This document shows, piece by piece, positions 11,754 through 22,082 of a DNA stretch of 64,000 bases. Numbering within the stretch: position 1 is the first letter of the stretch; each line of letters starts with the position of its first letter. This DNA comes from Eretmocerus hayati. Lineage: Eukaryota > Arthropoda > Insecta > Hymenoptera > Aphelinidae. Location: assembly GCA_029851415.1 (NCBI GenBank), contig CM056743.1, positions 66,060,186 through 66,124,185 of the forward strand, written 5' to 3'. A program made the position numbers and the translations under genes. Under the pieces are notes generated by a model. The model was not told where the DNA came from and made no database searches. It saw only the letters and a program-made list of their open reading frames with translations.

Positions 11754-12835
11754 ATGCAGGGACTGTTAGATTTTCTGTTCGAAATGAGTGACGCAGAGCG
11801 TGCTGACCAGGCCGAAGCTAGATTAGCCGAGCTCACGGGTGAGCTTGAAACGATGCGGCGTGAAATGGATGCTTTGAGAAACGGAAACGCTCAGCGTAAT
11901 AATATCAACAATGCAAATAATGGTGCTATCAATGCCAACAATGTTCCTGCTCAGCAGCCTATTGTTCCTCAAGATCCATTCGGTCACGTAAATGCGTACG
12001 CACCAAAAATTGCGCCTTTCATGGCAAAAGATCCGGTTTTAGGGTACATCCGAGCAGAATCGTCACTTAGAACCGCGAGAATAACTTCGGGTGCTACAAA
12101 GTTAGACTACCTTGTTCAACCGCTTTCTGAAGCTGCCCTCGTTGCGGTTAGAGATATTTTAATGCTCAATCCACAGCCGGCTGATGCATACCAACAAGTG
12201 AGGGACAGGTTAATTTCAACTTTTGGTACTTCTGACGAGCAAACTTTGTGACAACTTTTACGGGACGAAGTGAACCTTGATGCTAAACCATCTTTTATTT
12301 TGAATCAAGTTAGGAATAAGAATCAAACGAATTGCCCAGACGACGTTTTGCGATCGATATTTCTAGATACGCTTCCGAAAAATCACAGATACATTCTTGC
12401 GGTTACGAATGCGACAGATCTCGATGGTCTTGCGGCGGCCGCGGACAAATAAGCTGAAATTCCTGATTTGAAAGTCAAGTGTACAATGTAAATAGTAGCT
12501 CATCTTCCAGCTCTAGTGCCAGTAACGTTCAATCTTGCGCAGCAGTTAGTTCTTCGGAAGACTTTGATGACGAGTTTAAGAAAATGAATGATAAAATCAA
12601 TGCTCTCAGCTCAAAAATCGATAGGCTTTCATCTCAGAATCGCGGGCGTTCTCAGCAGCGTGCGGGAAATAGTCTAGCGAGCAATGAGCAGCAATCACGT
12701 GATCCGCAAAAAATTTGCAAATTTCACAAGAAATATGATGGAGGAGCTCGGTACTGCAAACCGTGGTGTTTTAGCTATCCGGATTTTGTCAAAGCTCAAG
12801 CTAAGAAAGAGAGTTCAAAAAACGATTTATTCCTT
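11754..12835 (+). pseudogene. gag of the CsRn1-like gypsy element (broken)
   Basis: The first 166 codons run from ATG 11754 to a TGA at 12249. The same frame continues as clear Gag sequence to a TAA at 12450, so both look like nonsense mutations. After a frameshift near 12480 the reading continues in another frame through a serine-rich stretch and a coiled-coil-like segment. It ends in a zinc-finger segment around 12712-12770 with the pattern C-x2-H-x9-C-x3-C (CKFH...CKPWC). This CHCC arrangement, instead of the usual CCHC knuckle, is known from CsRn1-type Gag proteins, which package element RNA in cytoplasmic particles. Assignment of the N-terminal half rests on position and on the protein family's general look. 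Confidence 0.75.
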
Positions 12836-12840
12836 TCGTC

Positions 12841-13990
12841 ATGGAGGCGGGTGTGGGAGGTGGCAGTCAGAATCGTCTCTTCATGCGTGATCTCAATACT
12901 GGTAGATTGTCGCTCCAAGATACGGACGCGGATATCTCCTCAATTCCTAGAGATCCAAAATTGCATACCAAGCCGTCGGGTTTTTTGTACGCGGTCAATG
13001 GTTCCAAAGTAAATGCTTATGGAGAGAGTCCTCTCATGATTCGATTTCCCGGTATCAAACGCGAGTTCCCTTGGAAATTTCGCGTGGCCGATGTAGATTC
13101 GATGATCATAGGTGGAGATTTTTTGAAGAACTACAAGTTGATGGTCGATTTAGATGGTAGACGTCTTGTTAACAAAGAGACAGGCTCTTATGGCTTAGGC
13201 ACGTGCAAACTTCCACCTCATGTTTCAATTACATCAGTTGATCCTATTCCGGTTGCTGACGCTCAAGTCAGTTCAATGCTTTCGGAATTTCCAGGAATCA
13301 CTGACACTTCGTCAGTTACTCCTCCAAAAAACATGGATGTGCGTCATCACATCACCACTTTTGGGCCTCCGGTAGTTGAACGCACGCGACGTTTACCACC
13401 CGATAAACTGAGACACGCGGAACGCGAATTCGCTGCGTATGTCGAAGCTGGAACCGCTCGACCATCGAAAAGTCCTTGGGCCAGTCCGTTGCACATGACG
13501 CCCAAGAAAGATGGAACGTGGCGTTGTTGTGGCGATTATCGCGGTCTTAACGCAAAAACGGAACCCGATAGATATCCCACGCTAAATCTACACGATTGTA
13601 CTGCGAATTTGCGTGGCAAGAAGGTTTTTTACAAAACTCGACCTGTACAAAGCGTACCATCAGATACACTTGGCCGAGGAAGATATCGAAAGAACGGCGG
13701 TAATCACACCGTTCGGGCTGTTTGAGTTCTTATTCATGACTTTCGGGCTGCGTAACGCTGGTCAAACATTCCAACGGTACTTACACCGCGCTTTCGGTGA
13801 TCTTGATTTTGTTTTCATTTATATTGACGACTTGTTGATAGCGTCAAATACCCTAGAAGAACATTATCAGCACTTACGTATTGTTTTTGAAAGATTGAAA
13901 CAGTTTCATCTCAGACTCAACCTCTCGAAGTGTGTCTTTTGCACCTCTGAGCTTGAATTTTTAGGCTATTTGATCATGCGAGCACGGCAG
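12841..13990 (+). pseudogene. Protease-reverse transcriptase of the gypsy element (frameshifted, truncated)
   Basis: The first part (12841 to about 13615) holds a retropepsin-like segment, RDLNTGRLSLQDTDADISS. The usual D-T-G-A active site reads D-T-D-A, so the catalytic glycine position is changed. It continues into the reverse transcriptase start with SPWASPLHMTPKKDGTWR. Near 13615-13625 a one-base change in a T-run moves the reading to the next frame. That frame then gives KLDLYKAYHQI, TPFGLFEFLFMTFGLRNAGQ and the catalytic YIDDLL (about 13822-13840). Homology ends at EFLGYLI, about 13977. Thumb, RNase H and the first part of integrase are absent. This enzyme would have copied the element RNA in a cytoplasmic particle, but the copy cannot make it. 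Confidence 0.9.
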
Positions 13991-13996
13991 GGCTTT

Positions 13997-14307
13997 TGAA
14001 GCAGGAGACACACACAATTTATATGAACTGATGACTCGTTTATTCAGGACTCGTTGATTTGTAGACTCGTAGATTCAGAAGGCACAATGATCAATATATA
14101 TATATACACAATAAGCACGATATACACAGCGGAAAATTCGTTGAGGTTAACTGGCGGCGTGACTGCACTAGAACAGGGCTCACAACGAAGTGATGACAGT
14201 CGTGGAGCGGCGTAGCAACCAAACCGTTCCGTTGTTCAACAAAAGACGCGCGCTCATTTGAATATATTCGTATGGTTCTATCTGGTTGTATGAGTATATT
14301 TCCAACA
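13997..14307 (-). mobile_element. Copia-type LTR with polypurine tract, minus strand
   Basis: Read on the minus strand, the LTR begins TGTTGGAAATATACTC, contains a polyadenylation signal (AATAAA, minus, at 14039-14044) and ends in ..CTGCTTCA. Just before its start is TAAGGGAGGGAG (14308-14319), a polypurine tract of the kind that precedes a 3' LTR. TG..CA ends and this PPT/LTR junction fit Ty1/copia. The internal side (14320-15220) shows no surviving pol domain and no second LTR was seen, so only the 3' end remains. Confidence 0.65.
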
Positions 14308-14319
14308 CTCCCTCCCTTA

Positions 14320-15222
14320 TACAAATTTTTGAATCCATATGAATGTAAAGGCCTCTGAATCTAAAGAAAAATCATTGAGAAAAAATCTTATAATTGAATC
14401 GTTGTAAACACAATGCTGTTTGACTGATAAGAAAAATATTTGAACAACAAGTGGTCAAATGAAAATAAAGAATCGTTGACATAGCCTTGAATTCTAATAA
14501 GCATATCAATACTCATTATGATAATTGTCAGAAGAACAAACTTAAATTTCCAAACACTTGGAAAATATCTTCTTATTGTTGTTCGTCACCTGTGAACATA
14601 TGAGAAAACAAACAACACATATTAAGATTCAATTATTTTGATTCATGATTCATAAAGATTCCAGATTCATTTCTATCGATTCCTTGGATTCTTTGTGATC
14701 TTAAAGTCTCTTTGTAAAAATATCAAAACATTCTTCATCTATCGACGTGCAAGATGCGAGAGACTGGAACCCCAAGCGTAACGATACCAAAAAATTACAT
14801 TCTTCGGCCCTCTCTAATGGATATGTGCGCATATAGACCATCTCTTCTCCCAAAGATCGAAGTAACGAAGTAAAAAATTTTGCACAACCTTCATATCTTT
14901 CGAACTCATATAAACTTGAAACAATAAATAAAAAATGATTAGATCGATATATTCATGAGCAATTATAATTTCAGACGCGGATATAGTGGCCCTCTGAAAA
15001 TACTTTCTCGTTAAAACAATTTTTCAAGCAATGATCATTTTCAAAGCCGATTCAGTGACCCTCAGATGCCTCCGAATATATCTATCAAGACTTTTAATAC
15101 TGTCCACCGATATCAGAAAAAAGTACTGAAAACTCGTCCAATTCAAATTTCGGGGCGCACTCGCAAAGCCGGGATATGATCAGCATAACTTCTTCAAGTA
15201 GGCACATTATGTCTCTCCTGTC
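14320..15222. other. Non-coding remnant between copia-type LTR and SINE
   Basis: AT-rich DNA with no open frame of note. It is probably the decayed inside of the minus-strand copia-type element, or another insertion. No motif is identifiable. Confidence 0.4.
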
Positions 15223-15224
15223 AG

Positions 15225-15505
15225 TACGTCTCGCTGGCCACGAGGGTATGGTGTCCGCCTCGTGACTAGAAGGTCTCGGGTTTGAGTCCCTCGCACTTCA
15301 GAGTGGGACTCGGGTTGGAGATTTTTTTTGTTTTCTTATGATTATTCATTAATCATTTATTCTTTTTTCTTCATCCACTAACCCGTTTAGATACTATGCG
15401 GGAAGTAATATAGGTGACCGAATCGATAGAGCTGAGTCGGTTATTTGAGACGGCTCCTCCGACTCGGTCGAGCTGACTCGGGAAAACCGAGTGAGATATT
15501 TTAGG
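15225..15505 (+). mobile_element. tRNA-derived SINE with GACTCGG-rich tail, copy 1
   Basis: The tRNA-like head has an A box TGGCCACGAGGG (15235-15246) and a B box GGTTTGAGTCC (15279-15289), followed by a T8 run at about 15322. The body is AT-rich (TTATTCATTAATCATTTATT), and the tail is rich in CGACTCGGTC-like words (15410-15490). The same plan (head, T-run, AT-rich body, GACTCGG tail) is found at 24245-24545. Confidence 0.65.
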
Positions 15506-15507
15506 CA

Positions 15508-16262
15508 GGGTATGTAGAGCGTTCTATGACACTTTGGGTTTCTCGGTACGACGTACCAGAAATCATGACTTCAGATCTAGGGGGCAATGTGAGGGTTAAT
15601 TGTTTGAATCACTACTAAAACTGCTTGGTTGTCAGGGCATTCGCACAACCACTTATCACCCGGAAGCAAACGGAATGATAGAACGCTGGCACCGTGTTAT
15701 GAAGTGTGCAATCAAATGTCTGGATGATGATAATTGGGTGGAATATTTGTCCACTATTCTCGTAGGTTTGAGAAACCATGTGCGTGTGGATGTTGATGCT
15801 AGCCCTGCTGAATTTTTGTTTGGAACTACTTTGAGGCTCCCAGGAGAGTGCTTTTTGCACTACAATTTCAATCCTGAGCTAGATATTTTCATTAGTGAGT
15901 TTCTTAAGTACATGCGAAAATTGCGTCCGATCCCTGTAACTCATAAGCATGAGGTCAAACCCTTTGTATTCAATGATTTGTACACTTGCTCTCATGTATG
16001 GATGGAAGTGCCTGTCAAAACTGGACTTGATAGTCTGTTTGATGGACCGTTCAAGGTTGTGAACCGTGTCAGTGACATTCTCTTCGATGTTGAAATTCGA
16101 GGAAATGTGAAAAGTGTCTCAGTGAACTTATTGAAGCCTGCGTACATAATTCCAGAAGACTTAGAAGCTAGACTTGTCTTAGGTGATCAACCTGACAGTC
16201 GTCCTCCGTTACGGACGTACTCTAGGACGAAAAATGTAACTTTTGCGTCTACTGTAACTTGA
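15508..16262 (+). pseudogene. Integrase C-terminal half of the gypsy element (broken)
   Basis: A first fragment (15508-15590) reads as the core-domain segment around SRYDVPEIMTSDLGG and is broken by small indels. The main open part, 15600-16262, continues with TTTYHPEANGMIERWHR, which includes the region of the catalytic glutamate. It goes on through a linker to a GPY/F module (SLFDGPFKVVNRV, then SVSVNLLKPAY) typical of Ty3/gypsy integrases. The D of TSDLGG is visible; the zinc-binding N-terminus and first catalytic D are missing, being lost with the 13990-15505 segment. A TAA just before 15600 separates the two fragments. The enzyme would insert element DNA in the nucleus; this copy cannot. 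Confidence 0.88.
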
Positions 16263-16414
16263 ATGTTGCCATCATGTATCTTATACAATCTCCTTTTTTT
16301 TCTTTCCGTAACTAGCGATCATCAATTATTACAAGCGTAATTTGTTCTCTGCCCAAAATTGTCACAAATCATAATTCTTATTTTCATATCGCTGTCACTG
16401 GGGGGGGGGGGGGA

Positions 16415-16594
16415 GTATATGAGGTTCATACATGCGTAGTATAGCTATATATCTTCTTCTCCCCGCCGCAGCGGAGAGAGAGGAGAAGCGAGCGAACCGC
16501 GCCGCGCGCATCAGGAATCTCTCGGCTCTCGAGCAGTAGAGACGCGCCATTGTAAATATATTTGTATCCCGTAGTTTAATAAACAGTTTTCTAT
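16415..16594 (+). mobile_element. 3' LTR of the gypsy element, left part
   Basis: The LTR starts just after a G15-type polypurine tract (about 16399-16414). It contains a purine-rich stretch, CCGCGCGCAT and a polyadenylation signal AATAAA at 16578-16583. It is cut after CTAT (16591-16594) by the 19-kb LTR element and resumes after the second CTAT at 35582. Confidence 0.7.
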
Positions 16595-16697
16595 TGTTGA
16601 GGTATGAAAATCCCGATCCGAAATAACCGTGGACCCACAACTCGGAGAATCGTACTACTCGATTCGTACTACAAGATGAGAGGAGAACGGTCTTTTT

Positions 16698-16910
16698 ACA
16701 CGTAGTCCAAGGCACAAACTATCATTCCGCATTCACCCAAGACCGTACCTTGTGCCAAAGAGCGACTCCTACGTGTAGTCAAAGACGTAAACTACCATTC
16801 CGCATTCACACGAGATTGTGCTTCATGCCGGGGAGTCCCCACGCGTAGTCAAAGATATAAAGTGACGATCCGCATCCACGCAGGGTAGTGTCTTGTGCTA
16901 AGGGTGGCTC
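16698..16910. repeat. U3 triple subrepeat
   Basis: Three tandem copies of about 70-73 bp each begin with an AC.CGTAGTC word and contain CATTCCGCATTCAC and CTTGTGCC or a variant. They also occur in the other LTR at 33703-33915. Upstream tandem repeats in U3 are often enhancer units, but this role is inferred. Confidence 0.7.
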
Positions 16911-17545
16911 TTGACTGAATAGGGATATTGGAATTGAATGATGAATTAACCATATGCAAACGTTCACGTTGGTCTGAGAAGACGTTGTTGACATGATTTA
17001 CAAGTCCCAAACTGGGACTCATGATTTCAGAACTCCCTGCAGATACACGGCATAGAAGCCGTCGGCAACGGACATCGGGCCAGCAACAGCTAGATGCATA
17101 AGCCAAGCAACGCCAAGAGGATATGAGATGCAGCATCGCAACAGCCGAAGGGGGCGGTCGACAAACAACACTCGCCGTACAGCCATGACCTCATTACGGC
17201 ATACGGCCATGAGACTCGGCAACGTCGCATTCGCTTGGCAACGCCGACACAACCACCTAGCAAAAACAAGCCCGGCGTCGCTGCATACCGAGGGGAGGCC
17301 TCATTAGATGACGCAACCGACAACCAATCAGAGACGCTCCCCAGACGAGAGAGAGTCTCCCCTCCAGCGCGCAGATCCACGTCGCGCTCGATCGATTATG
17401 GCCGCGCACGAATTAGGCAACAGCCCGCCCCCTTTCACTAGTCGGCACCGCCCAGATCCATGATGGCGCATCAAGGAGAGGATGCGCACGCAGCACCAGT
17501 AACCATTCAGAGGCTTTCGTGGGCGTAACCACGCCACTCAGCTAA

Positions 17546-17567
17546 TGACGTCATTTCGTCTATATAA
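17546..17567 (+). promoter_or_regulatory. CRE-like site plus TATA box of 5' LTR
   Basis: A perfect palindromic TGACGTCA (17546-17553) lies 7 bp upstream of TATATAAGG (17561). An initiator-like ATCAGACT follows about 25 bp after the TATA. The same arrangement is kept at 34552-34575. Transcription of the element should start near 17590. Confidence 0.7.
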
Positions 17568-17752
17568 GGAGCCTACAGACGCCCGCCATCAGACTTGGGG
17601 CTTGAGACCCAGACCTTTAACCTCAGCCTCGCTCGAGTAACCAAATAACGAGCCTCGCATTGCCATTCTGTACTCTCATTTTGTATAACGCATTTCATAA
17701 CGCCAGTTCTGTTTAGAGTCTTCCATAGCGCCAGTTTTGTGTAGAGTCAGTT

Positions 17753-17758
17753 AATAAA
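17753..17758 (+). terminator. Polyadenylation signal in 5' LTR
   Basis: AATAAA lies about 160 bp downstream of the predicted start site, followed by GT-rich DNA (GATTGTCACC, CCATTGTGCTT). The same signal at 34973 would end the genomic RNA. Confidence 0.65.
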
Positions 17759-18369
17759 GTCACATTGATTGTCACCACTGCTTCCATTGTGCTTCAGCAC
17801 TTAACAAATCAACGAACCCGGCCCCATCACAAGTAACAATAGCAACGGTCCAGAGATCCAGTCATCCAGTAGTTACAGCAACAGCAGCAGATACCGAATA
17901 TTTATAAGTACCAGGTTTGTAAGCGTATGAAGGAGACCCAGCCCTCGCCGGAACGGCCAATGAAAATATCAGGAGGGGCTAGTTCCGTGACTGAGGTCTA
18001 CCCTGAGGAATGCCAACCTCCTCTGAAGGTCTCGAAATACGCACCTGAGCCCGTGCCTACGCTTCGCCGCAGACAAGAGTGCTCGACCTGACCGTATACG
18101 GGGGTTTCTCCGACGGACGATGAACGATATCTGACTCCAGCGGACCCAAGCGTTGCCCGCGCTGCCATTTCAGATTCCCAGGTGCCAGCCGAACCGCAAC
18201 CATGTACGAGCTCTACGCCTTACAACAGGCCCGTCGATCAGCACGCGCAGGCGCAGAATCGAGTAGGCCTCGAATTATAAACGGCGCCGTGCCAGATTCG
18301 ACGATTGAACGTTCTGGCTTCGCCAGAACCGTCGTCCCAGTAACTTCAAGACTCGTTCATAACAGTTTT

Positions 18370-18384
18370 TGGTGACAGCGAGTG
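18370..18384 (+). promoter_or_regulatory. Probable primer-binding site
   Basis: TGGTGACAGCGAGTG begins 5 bp after the LTR end, at the expected place and with the usual TGG start. The matching tRNA was not identified. Confidence 0.5.
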
Positions 18385-18479
18385 ATTTTACATGGCAAAA
18401 GTGGAGTGACAATTTGAACATTGACAATTGAATGGTGACATCTGAACATTGACCGTTGAGGATTGAATATCGAAGACTA

Positions 18480-18905
18480 ATGGACCCATCAACTCTTGCT
18501 TTACTCCCAAGAAGAAATCTACACCTTGTGCCATACATCCACCCGAGCTATCGTTGGACAATCTACGACATCGAGACCCGTGCAGACATTGGAAAGTTTG
18601 ACAAGACCATTATACAACCAGTTGGAGAAGGATCTAAATTAGTTATTGTCGCCATCTTCAAGGGACGGGCGCTGAGAGAAATCATATACGCCAAGTGTAT
18701 CACCGCAAGAGAACCGTCCTGCTACATCACACAAGACCCGGTGCGCCTCACCCGGATTACTGCAAGGACAAAAACCATCAGCGCGATTTTCCTGGAGGAC
18801 GATCCAGATACCGTCTACGATCAGAAGACCTACATCGAACGAGGAACATTCATCGAACTCCGTTATTTGGAATCCGACGAGAAGCCATTTCCTCCAACCC
18901 GCTGA
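18480..18905 (+). CDS. Unknown ORF after the 5' LTR (141 aa)
   Basis: An open frame from ATG 18480 to TGA 18903 lies just after the probable primer-binding site of the composite element; the frame is also open a little upstream. The product (MDPSTLALLPRRNLHLVPYI...) is mixed charged and hydrophobic, with a PTR C-terminus and a DDPDTVYDQ stretch. It has no signal peptide, membrane segment or zinc motif that I can see. Its position is that of a Gag N-terminal part, or of an extra ORF in the leader. I do not recognise the family. Stops and gaps separate it from the zinc-knuckle ORF at 20609, so if the two were once one gag, this copy is broken. Confidence 0.4.
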   Translation: MDPSTLALLPRRNLHLVPYIHPSYRWTIYDIETRADIGKFDKTIIQPVGEGSKLVIVAIFKGRALREIIYAKCITAREPSCYITQDPVRLTRITARTKTISAIFLEDDPDTVYDQKTYIERGTFIELRYLESDEKPFPPTR

Positions 18906-19019
18906 AGGATTGAGTTTCCGAGTAGCTGAATCTACGAGTCGTTCAATCTTCAAGTTGCTGAGCTTCTGAATCTTGAGTATAAGTTACGTATTATTATTAC
19001 CGAATTGTCTTATTGAAGC

Positions 19020-20520
19020 GGATAGAATTTTAGGATTGGTGATTGTCTCACCCAAGGAATTTTGGCAATAGCTGTGAGAAAGGTATCTTCCTTAAGCCCG
19101 AGTTCAGATTTGATAGCAGTCATAGTTTTGAATTAGACGCACTAGTTCTGACAATAGTCGCAAGACAGGTATCTTCCTTAAGTCCCCATTCAGACTTACT
19201 TTCAACGAGAGTACACACTGATAGTTACTGATGCCCTCGATTCTGATGAATAGGCCTTTTGGACTGGTGATTACTCCACCCAGTGAATTTATAAGAACAG
19301 TTTCTAATTCAGATTTACTTCGTGACCGTAAAAATCACAACCGAACCCCTAGATCAAGACCTGATCGTCGTGCTGCCGCAGATGTACAACGTATGTTAGA
19401 TATACTGGTTGACGACTTGATTATCGTGCGGGTAAACTCTTATAACAGAAACGTGAACTTGAACCCTAGAAGTCTTGATTTTGGAAATCAACCCGGCTTG
19501 GTGAATCCTAGGGGCTTGAGATCTGTAGGCTTGGCATAATTTCACGTATATAAAATAAGAATTGACGTTTGATCGTCCTAGATGACTACATTCTAGTCTC
19601 GATAATTAATCTGTCTATTGCTCTTGGAATGAGTGTTTTTCGACCCCAATAATTGGTTTGAGTGATTGTGGTAGTGATAGTTAGATTAATACCTTCTGCT
19701 TCCGTCGGTTGGCAGTTTGCTCGCGATCATCAACCGACGTCCCTCGCTTCTCTCTGTTACTCTAAGAAAAGATAGCAATTCCGACCAGGAGGGCTTGCTC
19801 GATGAATGGCGGACCCTTGCTCACCTAAATTAAGGTAGAATAATTTGGTTGAGCTTGTGAGTTGATTGCATCATAATAACCTGTGCATGAAATTGTGGGT
19901 CGAATCGTGTGACTGCAACGAGTGTTTGTGATAACTAACAACGAAAAGATAGCAACCCGACCAGGAGGGCACGTTCAGATCGCTCGATGAATGGCGGACC
20001 ACTGCTCACCTAGTTAAGACTAACAACCAACGCTTTCGTTAATCGACAGGTCTTTCGCGACCATCGACTGACACCCTTTTGCTTCTTTCTCTTAAAATAA
20101 GGCCATTCACTGACTGTTATCGCGCTTGAACTGGATGGATATTCTAACCAACAGCCGAACAATTCTTTGAACTTAATATAAGAACCTAGGAGTGACGTAA
20201 TTCCGATCACGATGGCTAATACCCAAATGACTGTGAGGTGGTCCGATAAGTAGTTTGAACTTAGTATAAGAATCTAGGAGTGACGTAATTCCGATCACGA
20301 TGGCTAATAACCAAATAACTGTGAGGTGGTCCGATAAGTAGTTTGAACTCAGTATAAGAACCTAGGAGTGACGTAATTCCGATCACGATGGCTAATAACC
20401 AGATGACTGTGAGGTGGTCCGATAAGTAGTTTGCATAGTTTAAAAGTAGTTAGAATTGAGACACCATTGCAATCACGATGGATAACATCTGAACGATTGT
20501 GAAGTGGCTCGATTAGAAAT
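19020..20520. repeat. Repeat-rich leader of the composite element
   Basis: Several internal repeats are present. GGTATCTTCCTTAAG words occur near 19081 and 19167. GATAGCAA.CCGACCAGGAGGG with GATGAATGGCGGACC occurs twice (19770-19850 and 19945-20010). An approximately 87-bp tandem unit with GGAGTGACGTAATTCCGATC starts near 20168, 20254 and 20342, with a degenerate fourth copy to 20515. No long ORF is present except a 102-codon frame at 19231-19539 with no motif. Confidence 0.7.
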
Positions 20521-20608
20521 AAGAGAGTGTTTTGGTCTTATTTGATAGAAAGCGATAGACAGATCTTTTGAATAATATTTAGGAACAGTATCATTATGTG
20601 ATCAAGAA

Positions 20609-21238
20609 TTGTCTTGGTTGGCCTTTGAGAATTTTGACAACATGGCTCGATTTACGGAAGCCCCAGATCTCAATAGCCTCATGGGAGACCCAGAAACTGA
20701 TCAAAGAGACAGGATTTCATTCCTCGTGAGCCTAGCAATAGAAGCTGTTCATGATATGCAGCGAAGGGGTCTGTTGTGTAACTGTCGAACTCCGGCCAGG
20801 GATTTTTGCGCCCCCTTGAAGAACACTATTTATGACTCACAGCATTTGAAGACAATGAACTCCGATCAAGGAACCGATTTTGTCGCGCAGGACCCATATA
20901 ACTGCCGGCACCCTAGACCCTACGCCCGAAAAGTCACTGGAAAAATTATACAACCGAAAAGAGAACCGTTTGATCTACCGCGACCAGGTGTCTTTGAGGA
21001 CATGAGCAGGGTCAAATGTTTCAGGTGTGGAATGTTCGGACATTATGCTAGGAATTGTCGGGAAGCTAAACCCCTACGCACATCGACACGCGACCCTAAA
21101 GCCTATCGTCAATACTGTCACGAGAGAGGTCATTCATTCGAGAAATGTAAGGTGCGAACACGAAAAGTTGCCGTCGCTAGAGTAAAACCGATTTTAACTC
21201 ACCAAGTTGACGAATCCGCTGAAGCAAATATAAATTAG
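20609..21238 (+). CDS. Gag-like protein with CCHC zinc knuckle
   Basis: An open frame of about 209 codons; the first ATG is at 20642 (MARFTEAPDLNS...), and the frame is open upstream of it. Near residue 134 of the long form is a perfect retroviral-type zinc knuckle, CFRCGMFGHYARNC (C-x2-C-x4-H-x4-C). A second partial knuckle, YCHERGHSFEKC, follows, then a basic tail (RTRKVAVARVK). Such knuckles bind element RNA in Gag nucleocapsid, so this is the nucleocapsid end of a Gag. The N-terminal part is too short for a full capsid domain, so the gene is probably truncated at its 5' side. It lies in the sense orientation of the composite LTR element, and no pol follows. Confidence 0.75.
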   Translation: MSWLAFENFDNMARFTEAPDLNSLMGDPETDQRDRISFLVSLAIEAVHDMQRRGLLCNCRTPARDFCAPLKNTIYDSQHLKTMNSDQGTDFVAQDPYNCRHPRPYARKVTGKIIQPKREPFDLPRPGVFEDMSRVKCFRCGMFGHYARNCREAKPLRTSTRDPKAYRQYCHERGHSFEKCKVRTRKVAVARVKPILTHQVDESAEANIN

Positions 21239-21434
21239 CCCGAGATCATTGATGAAGATTCGACCCAGTTTATAGAAACGATAATTAGAAGTTTACATAT
21301 GATTTCAATTTCATGATGTGTTTCACATGTGTTCATGGAAGGAATTTCTTGATTATGATGAATAACAATTATTTGATAACGACATGAGGAAGAAACCGCA
21401 CTTTGAACCGGAAATTTTGGCTATCTGAGAAGCG

Positions 21435-22082
21435 ATGAAGACCCACAAACACAACCTACACTCTCTTGCTTCCTTTTCTCATACAACTAGTAGCTTCAAA
21501 ATGCACGTGCAACTTTTATGTATTCTACTGCTTCTATCCTATCATCACACAACACAAACAAGAACAAATCAGAGGACCGAAACCAAGCAATCAACCGAAA
21601 CCAGTACTGTCGCCAACCAGAGCGACATACGTAGTCATTCCCCTTGGGAAGTCACTGATCGTGACGACGGACCCAAGGAGGACATTGACTGTACTACGAA
21701 CGGCCCGCGACCTCTCGAATCCCCACCGAACCGTGTGGATACGGGCTTGGGAGTACGCGACCGTCGCCGGACCGAACCAAGTACTTCCGCCAACCAGAGC
21801 GACATATGTAGTCATTCCCCTTGGGAAGTCACTGATCGTGACGACGGACCCAAGGAGGACATTGACTGTACTACGAACGGCCCACAGACCCTCGAGTCCC
21901 CGCCAATCTGTGTGGACACGGGCTCGAGTAGGTGTGTGCCCGTCGCCTCAAACCCACCTTGGGCAACCACCGTGACGTGTGGCTCGCGGGCCGGGATGGT
22001 TAGTGACCGTCGCCGAACAGAGAGTAGGGGATCCCCGGCCACTTCGGGTGGTTTCGATTCATCCTGGGGGCGAGAGAACTAA
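21435..22082 (+). CDS. Unknown ORF with duplicated 60-aa segment (215 aa)
   Basis: The frame starts at ATG 21435, about 200 bp after the gag-like ORF. A second ATG at 21501 begins a hydrophobic run, MHVQLLCILLLLSYHH, that looks like a signal peptide. The rest is polar, and a 60-residue segment containing ANQSDI.SHSPWEVTDRDDG is tandemly repeated (DNA period 180 bp, at about 21615 and 21795). The two repeats differ by only a few bases. I do not recognise the family. The position downstream of gag would fit an extra or env-like ORF, but there is no fusion motif or C-terminal membrane anchor. It could equally be a chance frame kept open by a recent duplication. Confidence 0.4.
   Translation: MKTHKHNLHSLASFSHTTSSFKMHVQLLCILLLLSYHHTTQTRTNQRTETKQSTETSTVANQSDIRSHSPWEVTDRDDGPKEDIDCTTNGPRPLESPPNRVDTGLGVRDRRRTEPSTSANQSDICSHSPWEVTDRDDGPKEDIDCTTNGPQTLESPPICVDTGSSRCVPVASNPPWATTVTCGSRAGMVSDRRRTESRGSPATSGGFDSSWGREN

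Larger units (their letters stand above)
11754..16594 (+). mobile_element. Decayed Ty3/gypsy retrotransposon, CsRn1-like
   Basis: In order: gag (11754-12835), protease and reverse transcriptase (12841-13990), integrase tail (15508-16262), a G-rich polypurine tract (16399-16414) and the start of a 3' LTR. The Gag finger has a CHCC pattern, characteristic of the CsRn1 clade. RNase H and the integrase N-terminus are missing; foreign DNA (copia-type LTR and a SINE, 13997-15505) sits in their place. Several stops and frameshifts show that it is dead. The 3' LTR is cut at 16594 and resumes at 35582. Confidence 0.85.
16595..18364 (+). repeat. 5' LTR (1770 bp) of the composite element
   Basis: The order is: three U3 subrepeats of about 71 bp starting ACACGTAGTC, ACGTGTAGTC and ACGCGTAGTC (16698, 16771, 16841), a CRE-like TGACGTCA (17546-17553), TATATAA (17561), AATAAA (17753), and a U5 containing a broken version of the LTR-encoded ORF (from ATG 17927). 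Compared with the 3' LTR it has a 9-bp in-frame insertion near 17998, a 1-bp loss near 18072 and a 1-bp gain near 18103. These break that frame with TGA. Confidence 0.9.

Noticed and set aside
18480..22082. Endogenous virus with envelope gene
   Set aside because: No RT, integrase, fusion peptide or membrane anchor found in the composite element; only a gag knuckle is supported.
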